Assembly: GCA_963848355.1 (NCBI GenBank)
Contig: CAWKDG010000012.1
Location: 1,240,001-1,304,000 of the forward strand
Source of the DNA: CAWKDG01 sp963848355
GTDB taxonomy: Bacteria; Actinomycetota; Acidimicrobiia; Acidimicrobiales; UBA8190
DNA length: 64,000 nucleotides
Direction of reading: 5' to 3'
Shown here: positions 1-7,568 of the stretch, piece by piece
How positions within the stretch are numbered: the first letter of the stretch is position 1
Layout: each line of letters opens with the position of its first letter
Made by a program: the position numbers and the translations under genes
Notes under the pieces: generated by a model
The model's input: the letters and a program-made list of their open reading frames with translations, nothing else
Told to the model about the DNA's origin: nothing
Databases searched by the model: none

Positions 1-343
1 CGACGAGGACGGCTACCTCTACATCGTGGGCCGGAAGAAGGACGTCATCATCCGCGGCGGGAACAACATCCACGCCGTCGACATCGAGGCCGTCCTCCTC
101 GACCACCCGGACGTGATCGAGGCCGGCGTGGTGGGGATCCCCCACGACGTCCTCGGCGAGGACGTGGCCGCCGTCGTGGTCCGGGCGGCGACGTCGGCCG
201 TCACGGCCGACGAGCTGCGCGCCCACTGCGCCCGGAGACTGGCCGACTACAAGGTCCCCCGCCGGATCGAGTTCGCCGACGAGCTCCCGCGCAACGCCAC
301 CGGGAAGATCCTGAAGGACAAGCTCCGGCTGTCGCTCGACTGA
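1..343 (+). CDS. AMP-forming acyl-CoA synthetase, C-terminal fragment
   Basis: This is the last 113 or so residues of an ANL-superfamily acyl-CoA synthetase that begins outside the window; the reading frame is open from base 2. The hinge motif GRKKDVIIRGG is visible, followed by the small C-terminal domain (VDIEAVLLDHPDVIEAGVVGIP). It ends in LPRNATGKILKDKLR, whose Lys is the expected adenylation-step lysine. Such enzymes activate a carboxylic acid to its CoA thioester with ATP. The gene ends one base from the end of the opposing acyl-CoA dehydrogenase gene. Family membership is secure; substrate cannot be told from the fragment. Confidence 0.93.
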   Translation, partial: DEDGYLYIVGRKKDVIIRGGNNIHAVDIEAVLLDHPDVIEAGVVGIPHDVLGEDVAAVVVRAATSAVTADELRAHCARRLADYKVPRRIEFADELPRNATGKILKDKLRLSLD

Positions 344-344
344 C

Positions 345-1481
345 TCAGCCGGCCGACGACCAGACCGACGACGTCGACGGTTGTCCGACCGGGCCCAGGA
401 TGAGGTCGGCCAGACGTTGCCGCTGGTAGCCCTGGGCGCCGAAGAGGACGTCGTCCTGCTTGGCCCGCCGGTAGAGGAGGTGGGCGTCGATGTCCCAGGT
501 GAAGCCGATCCCGCCGTGGACCTGGATGCACTCGGCCGTCACGAAGTCGGCCGCCTCGGCCACGAAGCCCTTGCACATGGCGGCCGCCTTCTGACGCTCG
601 GGGTCGTCGACGTCGGACGTCCACGCCGCGTAGTGGGTCCCGACGCGGGCCAGCTCCAGGCGGTGGAGCATGTCGGCGGCCTTGTGCTTGATGACCTGGA
701 AGGTGGCGATGGGCCGGTCGAATTGGACGCGGACCTTGGCGTACTCGACGGCCAGGTCGAGGGCCCGCTGCGACGTCCCCACCAGCTCGGCGCACAGCGC
801 CACCGAGAGGTCGTCGAGGACCCGGGTCCACAACGCCGTGTGGTCACCGGGAGGTCCGACCCGTCGGGCCCGGCGCCCGTCGAGGGCCAGGCGCGCCACC
901 TTGCGGGTGACGTCGAGGGCGGGGACGGTCTTCCCGACGGGGGCGTCGAGCAGGAACGTGCCCAACCCCGTCTCGTCGACGGCCACCACCAGGGCCCAGT
1001 CGGCCGTGGCCCCGTCGAGGACGAGGGGCTTGGTCCCGCTCAGCACGACCTCCCCGTCGGTGGCCGGGGTGGCCCGAGCGGCGATGGCGGCCAGCGGGGC
1101 GCCGTGGCCGGGCTCCTCGAGGGCGACCGTCCCCCGGCGGCGGCCGGCGGCGAGGTCGGCCAGGAGGTCGTCGGCCCCGAGACGGACGGCGGCCAGGGTG
1201 GCGAGGACGGCCGAGGAGAGGAAGGGGCCGGGGAAGGGCAGCGCGCCGAGCTCCTCCTGGAGGACGACGAGGTCGAGGAGGCCGAGGCCGAGGCCGCCGG
1301 CTGACTCGGGGACGAGGACACCGAGCCAGCCGAGCTCGGCCATGGTCTCCCACAGCGCCGGGGTCACCCCGACGGGGTCATCGATCATGGCCCGGACGTA
1401 GGCCGACGGAGCTTCGGCCGCCAATGTGGTGCGGACGGCCTGACGGAAGTCGTCCTGCTCGGCCGAGAAGGTGAAGTCCAT
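345..1481 (-). CDS. acyl-CoA dehydrogenase (378 aa)
   Basis: Flavin-dependent acyl-CoA dehydrogenase that would introduce an alpha,beta double bond into an acyl-CoA. It starts MDFTFSAEQDDFRQAV, the usual N-terminal helical domain. It carries the VQFDRPIATFQVIKHKAADM helix and ends with IQVHGGIGFTWDIDAHLLYRRA, typical of the family. At 378 aa it resembles the shorter partner subunits of the alpha2beta2 steroid-type dehydrogenases (FadE28-like); that comparison is inference. It is the third gene of a minus-strand operon, 22 bases after the thiolase gene. Substrate unknown. Confidence 0.92.
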   Translation of the reverse strand: MDFTFSAEQDDFRQAVRTTLAAEAPSAYVRAMIDDPVGVTPALWETMAELGWLGVLVPESAGGLGLGLLDLVVLQEELGALPFPGPFLSSAVLATLAAVRLGADDLLADLAAGRRRGTVALEEPGHGAPLAAIAARATPATDGEVVLSGTKPLVLDGATADWALVVAVDETGLGTFLLDAPVGKTVPALDVTRKVARLALDGRRARRVGPPGDHTALWTRVLDDLSVALCAELVGTSQRALDLAVEYAKVRVQFDRPIATFQVIKHKAADMLHRLELARVGTHYAAWTSDVDDPERQKAAAMCKGFVAEAADFVTAECIQVHGGIGFTWDIDAHLLYRRAKQDDVLFGAQGYQRQRLADLILGPVGQPSTSSVWSSAG

Positions 1482-1503
1482 CGTCGTCGTCCGGCGCCGG
1501 GCG

Positions 1504-2694
1504 CTAACCGAGCCGCTCGATGACGGTGGCGTTGGCCTGACCGCCGCCCTCGCACATGGTCTGGAAGCCGTAGCGGCCGCCGGTGGCCTGGAGCTGGTTG
1601 AGCAGGGTGGTCATGAGGCGGACCCCGGAGGCACCGAGGGGATGGCCGATGGCGATGGCCCCGCCCCGCGGGTTGAAGAGGTCGGGGTCGGGCGAGAAGG
1701 CGCGGGCCCACATGAGGGCGATGGCGGCGAAGGCCTCGTTGCACTCGATGGCGTCGAAGTCGTCGATGATCATCCCCGTGCGGTCGAGGAGCTTGCGCGT
1801 GGCGGGGACGGGGGCCGACAGCACGATGGCGGCGTCCTCGGCCGCCACGGCGAAGGCGTGGAACCGGGCCCGGATGGGGAGCCCCAACTTCTCGGCCACC
1901 GACCGTTCGGCGATGAGCATGGCGGCGGCCCCGTCGGTCATCTGCGACGAGTTCCCGGCCGTGATGTCGGGGGCGGTGTCGGGTTCGAACGACTGGGCCG
2001 GGGGCAGAGCGGCCAGCGCTTCGAGGGTGGTCGTCCGGCGGATGCCCTCGTCGGCGGTGAGGAACTCGCCGGTGAGGGTGCCCTCGTCGTCACGGAGGGG
2101 GACGGGGATCGCTTCGCGGGCGAAGTGCCCCGAGTCCGTCGCCTCCGCCGCGCGCCGGTGGCTCTCGAGCGCATAGAGGTCCATGTCCTCGCGCGAGACC
2201 TTCCACTGGTCGGCCAGGACCTGGGCCACCCGGAACTGCATCCAGAGGCGGTCGTCGATCGCGTCGAGGAACGACTTGGGGAAGGGCCCGGTGCCCCCGC
2301 GGGCGTTCGAGGCCAACGGCACCCGGGACATCGACTCGGTCCCGCAGGCGATGGCCACGTCGTAGTGACCGGCCACGACACCGGCGGCGGCGAAGTGGAC
2401 GGCCTGCTGGGAGGAGCCGCACTGGCGGTCCACCGTGGTGGCGGGCACCGACTGCGGCAGTCCGGCCGCCACCCAGGCGTTGCGGGCCACGTTGGTCGAC
2501 TGCTCGCCCACCTGGGAGACGCAGCCCCCGATGACGTCGTCGACGCGCCCGGGGTCGATCTTGGTCTGGGTGACCAGGTGGTTCAAGGTGAAGGCGAGGA
2601 GGTCGACGGGGTGCCAGGTGGCCAGGGCCCCGCCCCGCTTGCCGAAGAACGTCCGGCACGTGTCGACGATGACCGCTTCGCGCGGGGCGGGCAC
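1504..2694 (-). CDS. thiolase (acetyl-CoA C-acyltransferase)
   Basis: A 396-residue type II thiolase, expected to cleave a 3-ketoacyl-CoA with CoA. All catalytic motifs are visible: Cys92 in DRQCGSSQQ (acyl acceptor), the CNEAFA motif, His351 in AIGHPLGASG, and Cys381 in MCEGGGQANA. Length and motif order match degradative thiolases such as FadA. It lies 4 bases downstream of the haem-oxygenase-fold gene and 22 bases upstream of an acyl-CoA dehydrogenase gene on the same strand, so the three are probably co-transcribed. It appears fully competent, unlike the thiolase-like protein at 55.9 kb. Confidence 0.95.
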   Translation of the reverse strand: MPAPREAVIVDTCRTFFGKRGGALATWHPVDLLAFTLNHLVTQTKIDPGRVDDVIGGCVSQVGEQSTNVARNAWVAAGLPQSVPATTVDRQCGSSQQAVHFAAAGVVAGHYDVAIACGTESMSRVPLASNARGGTGPFPKSFLDAIDDRLWMQFRVAQVLADQWKVSREDMDLYALESHRRAAEATDSGHFAREAIPVPLRDDEGTLTGEFLTADEGIRRTTTLEALAALPPAQSFEPDTAPDITAGNSSQMTDGAAAMLIAERSVAEKLGLPIRARFHAFAVAAEDAAIVLSAPVPATRKLLDRTGMIIDDFDAIECNEAFAAIALMWARAFSPDPDLFNPRGGAIAIGHPLGASGVRLMTTLLNQLQATGGRYGFQTMCEGGGQANATVIERLG

Positions 2695-2698
2695 GGCG

Positions 2699-3481
2699 CT
2701 AGCCCCGGCCCCGGCGGATCGCCCCCGGCTCGTCGAGCCAGCGGTTCAGGGCCACCGTGCGCTGGTTGCGGACGGAGAAGGTGTGGACGATGGCGCGGCG
2801 GATGCGCCGCTGCTGGTCGGCGGAGACCGCCACCTGGCGCAGGAGGTAGTCGGCCTGTTCGCCGTGGTCCTCCTCGGCGTAGGCGTGGACGCGGAAGTTC
2901 TCGACCTCCATGTCGTAGTGCTGGCGCATCCCCTCGTACATCTTCTTGGCATAGCCGGTGGCGGCGGCGAAGCGCTCGCCGGCCCAGCCGAAGGCGGCCA
3001 GACCCTCCTCGTAGGAGCGGCGCATGTAATAGAGGGTGGTGAAGACGGTGCCGATCGTCTCGGGCATGGCCACGTAGGAGATGAGCTCGTCGTCGGTGAT
3101 GCCGAGCTGGTGGGCCCACTCGATCTTCATGTCGACGTGGTTGGAGTCCCCCGTGTACCCGGTCTCGTCGGCCAGGTTCTGGAGCCAGTGGGCGAAATGC
3201 TCGGACGAGGCCAGCGACAGGTCGTCGGCGTCGGGCGCGTTGGAGACGATCGAGCCGAACTCGGTCGTGTAGTAGCGGCCGAGGAAGTAGTACTCCTTGG
3301 CCAGGCGCCTCAGGTACTCCTCCGACAGACTGCCGTCGGCGATCGCCTCCCAGACCATGTTCTTGGCCGTGGCGATCTCCGTCTGCAGCGTCTCGAGCTC
3401 GTCCATGAAGTCGTCGACACTCTTGGCCGGCGACGCGCTGCCCTGACGGCGGATGTCTCTGAACTCCCTGGTCTTGCTCAT
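2699..3481 (-). CDS. haem-oxygenase-fold protein, possible diiron oxygenase (PqqC/TenA-like)
   Basis: A 260-residue all-helical protein resembling the TenA/PqqC and haem-oxygenase-like diiron oxidase group. An in-frame start lies 60 bases further out, but the ATG at 3481 is preferred because GGAGGTGGGG precedes it. Candidate metal-ligand residues are Glu74 (YTTEFGS), Glu94/His95/His98 (SSEHFAHW), His115 and His124 (NHVDMKIEWAH), and Glu203/His206 (AEEDHGEQAD). Known members oxidise small acids, amines or fatty acids with O2 at a diiron centre, or act cofactor-free. It heads an operon with a thiolase and an acyl-CoA dehydrogenase and faces the palindrome at 3557. The fold assignment is reasonable; the reaction is unknown. 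Confidence 0.75.
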   Translation of the reverse strand: MSKTREFRDIRRQGSASPAKSVDDFMDELETLQTEIATAKNMVWEAIADGSLSEEYLRRLAKEYYFLGRYYTTEFGSIVSNAPDADDLSLASSEHFAHWLQNLADETGYTGDSNHVDMKIEWAHQLGITDDELISYVAMPETIGTVFTTLYYMRRSYEEGLAAFGWAGERFAAATGYAKKMYEGMRQHYDMEVENFRVHAYAEEDHGEQADYLLRQVAVSADQQRRIRRAIVHTFSVRNQRTVALNRWLDEPGAIRRGRG

Positions 3482-3556
3482 GGTCCCCACCTCCGTTCGT
3501 CCCGCTGGGCAGGCCGCCGCCCCCTGGGGAGCCGGCGTCACAGTGTAGTAAGTTCA

Positions 3557-3572
3557 CTGACGATGGTGTCAG
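3557..3572. promoter_or_regulatory. palindromic operator candidate, copy 1 (CTGAC-N6-GTCAG)
   Basis: A perfect inverted repeat, CTGACGATGGTGTCAG, lies between the divergent haem-oxygenase-fold gene (start 3481) and the acyl-CoA dehydrogenase gene (start 3613). Read on the minus strand, CTGACA of this element matches the -35 consensus at five of six positions and is followed after 19 bases by TACACT, a plausible -10 box. The site could therefore block a minus-strand promoter. A second imperfect inverted repeat (CAGTG ... CACTG, 3541-3559) overlaps its left edge. It is one of seven related sites in the window. Confidence 0.6.
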
Positions 3573-3612
3573 GTCCGGCGACCGCCCGCCACAGCCCGTC
3601 TTTCCCCCGGTC

Positions 3613-4833
3613 ATGAGCGCAGCCGTGAACACACCCGACCTGGCCGAGAACGAGGACCGGGCCGCCCTGCGGAAGCTGGCGCGCGACGTGGCCGAGCGCG
3701 AGATCGCCCCCCACGCCGCCCACTGGGACGAGACCGAGGAATTCGCCGAGGCCTCCCTCGAGGCGCTACGCCGGGCCGACCTGTTCACCGTGACGGTGGC
3801 CGAGGAGTTCGGCGGGATGGGCATGGGTGACATCGAGGCCGCCATCGTCCTCGAGGAGATCGCCCGGGTGGACGTGTCGAGCGCCATCCTGTGCCAGCTC
3901 GTCTTCAACGGGCCCCCGCGGGCCATCGAGCACCTGGGCAACGAGGGCATGCGGCGGGAGTGGCTGCCGAAAGCGGCCGCCGGCGAGCTCTTCTGCATCG
4001 GGATCACCGAGCCCGATGCCGGCTCGGCCGCCACCACCATGCGCGCCCATCTCGTGCCCGACGGCGACGGGTTCCGGCTCGAGGCCTACAAGAACTACGT
4101 GACGGGCGGGCACCGCGCCGTCGCCTGCCTGGTGTGGTGCCGCTTTCCCGGGAGCGAGGCGGGGACGGGGAAAGGGATCGGGGCCGTCCTCGTCGATCTG
4201 GCCCGCGACGGGGTGAGCGTGGCCGGGACGCACAAGAAGATGGGGCTCCGGGGCTGCACCGAAGCGGAGCTTGCCTTCGACGGCGTGCGGGTCGAAGCCG
4301 ACGACGTGCTCATCACCGGCGATCCGGCCGACAACAGCGGCCTCAAGACCCTCTTGGCCCACATCAACCACGAGCGGTGCGGGAACGCGGCGATGTGTCT
4401 GGGGGCGGCCCAGGGGGCGCTCGAATACGCCATCGGATACATGCTGGAACGGACGGTGGGGACGAAGAAGCTGGCCGATCTCCAGGGCCTGCAGTGGAAG
4501 ATCGCCGACATGGCCGTCGAGCTCGAGGGCGCCCGGCTCCTGCTCGACCGGGCGCTGGCCCTCGCCGGTGCGGGCGGGACGCCGCCACCGCTCGAGTCGG
4601 CCATGGCCAAGATCGCCTGCAACCTGGCCGCCAAGAAGGTGTGCGACGAAGCGATCCAGCTTCTCGGCGGCTACGGCTACAGCCGCGAGTACCCCGTCGA
4701 GCGCGCCTACCGCGACATCAGGGGTCTGTGCATCGGGGCGGGGACGGTGGAGATCCAACGCAACTTCGTGGGCACGTCGTTGCTGGCCGGGCGCGTGCCC
4801 GGAGGGCCGTGGTGGAAGACGCCGCGCCGATGA
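3613..4833 (+). CDS. acyl-CoA dehydrogenase (406 aa)
   Basis: Full-length acyl-CoA dehydrogenase beginning MSAAVNTPDLAENEDR. It contains the FAD/substrate motif GITEPDAGSAATTMR, the KMGLRGCTEAELAFDGV strand and the C-terminal QLLGGYGYSREYPVERAYRD helix. The position that reads EGT in medium-chain enzymes reads GAGT here, so the catalytic base must lie elsewhere, as in isovaleryl-CoA-type enzymes. It is the first gene of a plus-strand operon; its stop overlaps the next start as ATGA. The divergent region upstream carries the palindrome at 3557. Substrate unknown. Confidence 0.94.
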   Translation: MSAAVNTPDLAENEDRAALRKLARDVAEREIAPHAAHWDETEEFAEASLEALRRADLFTVTVAEEFGGMGMGDIEAAIVLEEIARVDVSSAILCQLVFNGPPRAIEHLGNEGMRREWLPKAAAGELFCIGITEPDAGSAATTMRAHLVPDGDGFRLEAYKNYVTGGHRAVACLVWCRFPGSEAGTGKGIGAVLVDLARDGVSVAGTHKKMGLRGCTEAELAFDGVRVEADDVLITGDPADNSGLKTLLAHINHERCGNAAMCLGAAQGALEYAIGYMLERTVGTKKLADLQGLQWKIADMAVELEGARLLLDRALALAGAGGTPPPLESAMAKIACNLAAKKVCDEAIQLLGGYGYSREYPVERAYRDIRGLCIGAGTVEIQRNFVGTSLLAGRVPGGPWWKTPRR

Positions 4834-6371
4834 ACACGCCCGGCGTGACCACCCCGGTGGCCGTGCTCGGTGTCGGGGCCGCGGCGCCGTCGCTGCGCCT
4901 GGCCGCCGCCGATGTCGCCGGCGCCTGGGGATCGGGTGGTGGGCGGGGCACGGTGGCGGTGTGCGACTCCGACGAGGACACCCTGACCCTCGCCTGGCAG
5001 GCGGCCGTCCGGGCCCTGGAGGCGGCCGGGGTGGAAGCCACCGCCTTGTCCGGCCTGTGGTGGGGAACGACCCGGCCCCCGTTCGCCGAGGGCCCGAGTC
5101 ACGCCTTTCTGTCGACCGCGCTCGGGCTCGATACCGGCGCCACGGGGATGCTGTGCGCCGGATCACCGCACGCCGGCATGGAGGCGCTGGTCGCCGCCTG
5201 GGACGCGCTGGCCGCCGGCCACGCCCGCATCGCCCTGGTGGTGGCGTCCGATGCGCTCGTCCCGGGGGCGGGGACGGCCGGTGAGTCGACGACCGGCGCC
5301 GGGGCCGCCGCCTTCGTGCTCGGGGCACTCGATCCGGCCGGGTCGAGCGGCAACGGGGCGGGGACACCGGCACGACTGCTGTCCCGGGCCACGCGCGTGC
5401 TGGCCGCCGTCGACCGCTACCGCGGTGACGCCGAGAGGGCCACCGGTGACGTCTACGACGGACGGCTGTTTCGCGAAGAGGTCTTCGTCCCCCTGTTGGC
5501 GGCCACCGGCCGCGCTCTCGGGGTCGGGGAGCAGGGCACCCCGGGCGTCGGATGGGCCATCGCCGATCCCGACGGCAAGCTGGCCCCGGCCGTGGTTAAG
5601 CGCCTGGGCGGGACCCTGGTGTCGTCGACCATCCAGGCCACGCTGGGCGACACCGGATCGGCCGCCGCCCTGCTCGGCGCCATCCAGGGTTGTGCCGACG
5701 CCGAAGCTCCGGCCGTCGTGGGCCTGATCGCCTACGGAGGAGGTCGGGCGACAGCCGTCTCCCTCGACCTGGGCCGCGCCCTCCCGGGGGCCGGCGATGT
5801 CGTGGCCGCCGTGGGCGAGGGCCGACGCGTCTCCTATGTGCAGGCCATCCGGGCCCGGGGCCAGCTCGAGCCCATGAGCGATCCCATCCCCATGGGTGTG
5901 CCCCCGGCCGGCGCCGCCTTCGTACGCGGCAACGTCGAGATGCTCGCCTTCGAGGGGGCCCGGTGCCGGGCCTGCGGGGTCATCTCGACGCCACCGTCCA
6001 TCCACCCCCGCTGCACCGGCTGCGGCGGAGGGGAGCTCGACGTCGTCCGCCTGGCGCGGGCGGGCAAAGTGCAGACGTTCGTGGTCAACCAGACGATGCC
6101 GCCGCCGTTCCAGGCGCCGCTGCCCATGGTGGTGATCGACCTCGACGACGGTGCCCGGATCATGGTCCAGGGTTCGTCGGTCGACGCCGACGATCTGGCC
6201 ATCGACGACAGGGTCACGTTGGCGCTGCGGCTCTACGCCACCGAACGGGGGATCCCCGTCTACGGTTATAAGGCGTTCCGGGTGACCCCGTCGGATGGGA
6301 CGCCCGAGTTGAGCGGTACCTCTGGTGCCATCGGTGGGTCGGCAAACGGTGCAGGGGGAGGTGGCCGGTGA
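4830..6371 (+). CDS. ketosynthase/HMG-CoA-synthase-like protein fused to a DUF35 zinc-ribbon OB domain
   Basis: A 513-residue two-domain protein. Residues 1 to about 345 resemble a thiolase-fold condensing enzyme of the HMG-CoA synthase/FabH type, with a candidate nucleophile Cys109 in GMLCAGSPHAG. From about residue 365 a DUF35 unit follows: a rubredoxin-like zinc ribbon with Cys379, Cys382, Cys395 and Cys398, then an OB fold. DUF35 proteins usually act as separate acyl-CoA-binding partners of thiolase-fold enzymes. A glycine/serine-rich tail ends the protein. The start overlaps the upstream stop (ATGA) and the end overlaps the next start (GTGA), so translational coupling is likely. Confidence 0.85.
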   Translation: MNTPGVTTPVAVLGVGAAAPSLRLAAADVAGAWGSGGGRGTVAVCDSDEDTLTLAWQAAVRALEAAGVEATALSGLWWGTTRPPFAEGPSHAFLSTALGLDTGATGMLCAGSPHAGMEALVAAWDALAAGHARIALVVASDALVPGAGTAGESTTGAGAAAFVLGALDPAGSSGNGAGTPARLLSRATRVLAAVDRYRGDAERATGDVYDGRLFREEVFVPLLAATGRALGVGEQGTPGVGWAIADPDGKLAPAVVKRLGGTLVSSTIQATLGDTGSAAALLGAIQGCADAEAPAVVGLIAYGGGRATAVSLDLGRALPGAGDVVAAVGEGRRVSYVQAIRARGQLEPMSDPIPMGVPPAGAAFVRGNVEMLAFEGARCRACGVISTPPSIHPRCTGCGGGELDVVRLARAGKVQTFVVNQTMPPPFQAPLPMVVIDLDDGARIMVQGSSVDADDLAIDDRVTLALRLYATERGIPVYGYKAFRVTPSDGTPELSGTSGAIGGSANGAGGGGR

Positions 6372-7546
6372 GCTGGAACAAGGTGGCCGTCGTGGGAGCG
6401 GGCCTGATCAAGTTCGGCGAGCTCTTCGAGCAGAGCTACGAGCAGATGGCGGCGGGCGCCTTCGATGCGGCGCTGGCCAATGTCGACAAGGGTCTCGACC
6501 GCCGGTCGATCGACGCCGCCATCGTGGCCACCCAGCGGGGCACACTGTGGGGTCAGGAGGGGATCGGCGGCAACACCGTGCCGAGCGCACTCGGCCTGTC
6601 GGGCATCCCCTGCACGCGGGTGGAGAACGCCTGCCCCACCGGATCCGACGCCTTCCGGATCGGGGCCATGGTGGTGGCGAGCGGCGTGCACGACGTCGTC
6701 CTCGTCATCGGGGTGGAGAAGATGCGCGACAAGTCCGCCCAGGAGGGACTGCTGGCACGGGCCGCCTCCGGGCACCCGCTCTACAACCGGGGCGAGACGG
6801 CCCCCGTGCTGTTCGCCCCCTTCGCCACGCGGCACATGCACGAATTCGGGACCACCCCCGAGATGCTGGCGGCGGTGGCCGTGAAGAACCACCACAACGG
6901 GTGCCTCGATCCCTACGCCCACTTCCAGAACGAGATCACCGTCGACCAGGTACTCGCCTCGGCCCCCGTCTGCCGGCCGCTGCGCCTGCTCGACTGCTGC
7001 CCTCAGACCGACGGTGCCGCCGCCGTGATCCTGACCACGGCCGACCGGGCCCACGAGTTCACCGACAAGCCCGTCTTCGTGGCCGGGTTCGGCGTGGCCA
7101 CCGACCATCCCTACCTCCACGAGAAGTCGACGTTCGTGGGCCTGCCGGCCACGACGGCCGCCGCCGAGCGCGCCTACGCCATGGCCGGCGTCGGTCCCGG
7201 GAACATCGACATGGCCGAGGTCCACGACTGCTTCACCATCACCGAGATCCTCGACATCGAGGACCTCGGATTCGTGGACAAGGGCAAGGGAGGGCCCGCC
7301 TCCCTGGAAGGGGAGACAGCCCTCGACGGGCGGCTGCCCGTCAACCCGTCGGGCGGACTGCTGGCCAAGGGTCACCCCATCGGCGCCACCGGCATCGCCC
7401 AGTTGACCGAGTGCTGGTGGCAGCTGCGCGAGGAGGCGGGTGAGCGCCAGGTGGCCATCAGGCAGGGAAACGCGCTGCAGCACAACGTGGGCGGGCGCGG
7501 ATCGGGCGTGGCCGTCGTGAACATCCTGACCCGCAACCGCACCTGA
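6368..7546 (+). CDS. SCPx-type thiolase (lipid-transfer thiolase)
   Basis: A 392-residue thiolase of the sterol carrier protein X type. Visible motifs are Cys89 in NACPTGSDAFR, His286 in EVHDCFTIT and His336 in LLAKGHPIGATG, so it looks competent for thiolytic cleavage. Members of this branch act on branched or steroid side-chain 3-ketoacyl-CoAs. It starts with GTG overlapping the previous stop and probably works with the DUF35-bearing fusion just upstream. It ends 22 bases before a lipoprotein gene whose function looks unrelated. Confidence 0.9.
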   Translation: MSWNKVAVVGAGLIKFGELFEQSYEQMAAGAFDAALANVDKGLDRRSIDAAIVATQRGTLWGQEGIGGNTVPSALGLSGIPCTRVENACPTGSDAFRIGAMVVASGVHDVVLVIGVEKMRDKSAQEGLLARAASGHPLYNRGETAPVLFAPFATRHMHEFGTTPEMLAAVAVKNHHNGCLDPYAHFQNEITVDQVLASAPVCRPLRLLDCCPQTDGAAAVILTTADRAHEFTDKPVFVAGFGVATDHPYLHEKSTFVGLPATTAAAERAYAMAGVGPGNIDMAEVHDCFTITEILDIEDLGFVDKGKGGPASLEGETALDGRLPVNPSGGLLAKGHPIGATGIAQLTECWWQLREEAGERQVAIRQGNALQHNVGGRGSGVAVVNILTRNRT

Positions 7547-7568
7547 CCGGCCAACCGACACGCCGGCG

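Noticed and set aside
247..831. Long open frames antisense to the acyl-CoA dehydrogenase gene and many like them across the window
   Set aside because: They are Arg/Pro/Gly-rich, have no recognisable domain and overlap clear genes in other frames. The high GC content removes stop codons and makes such shadows common.
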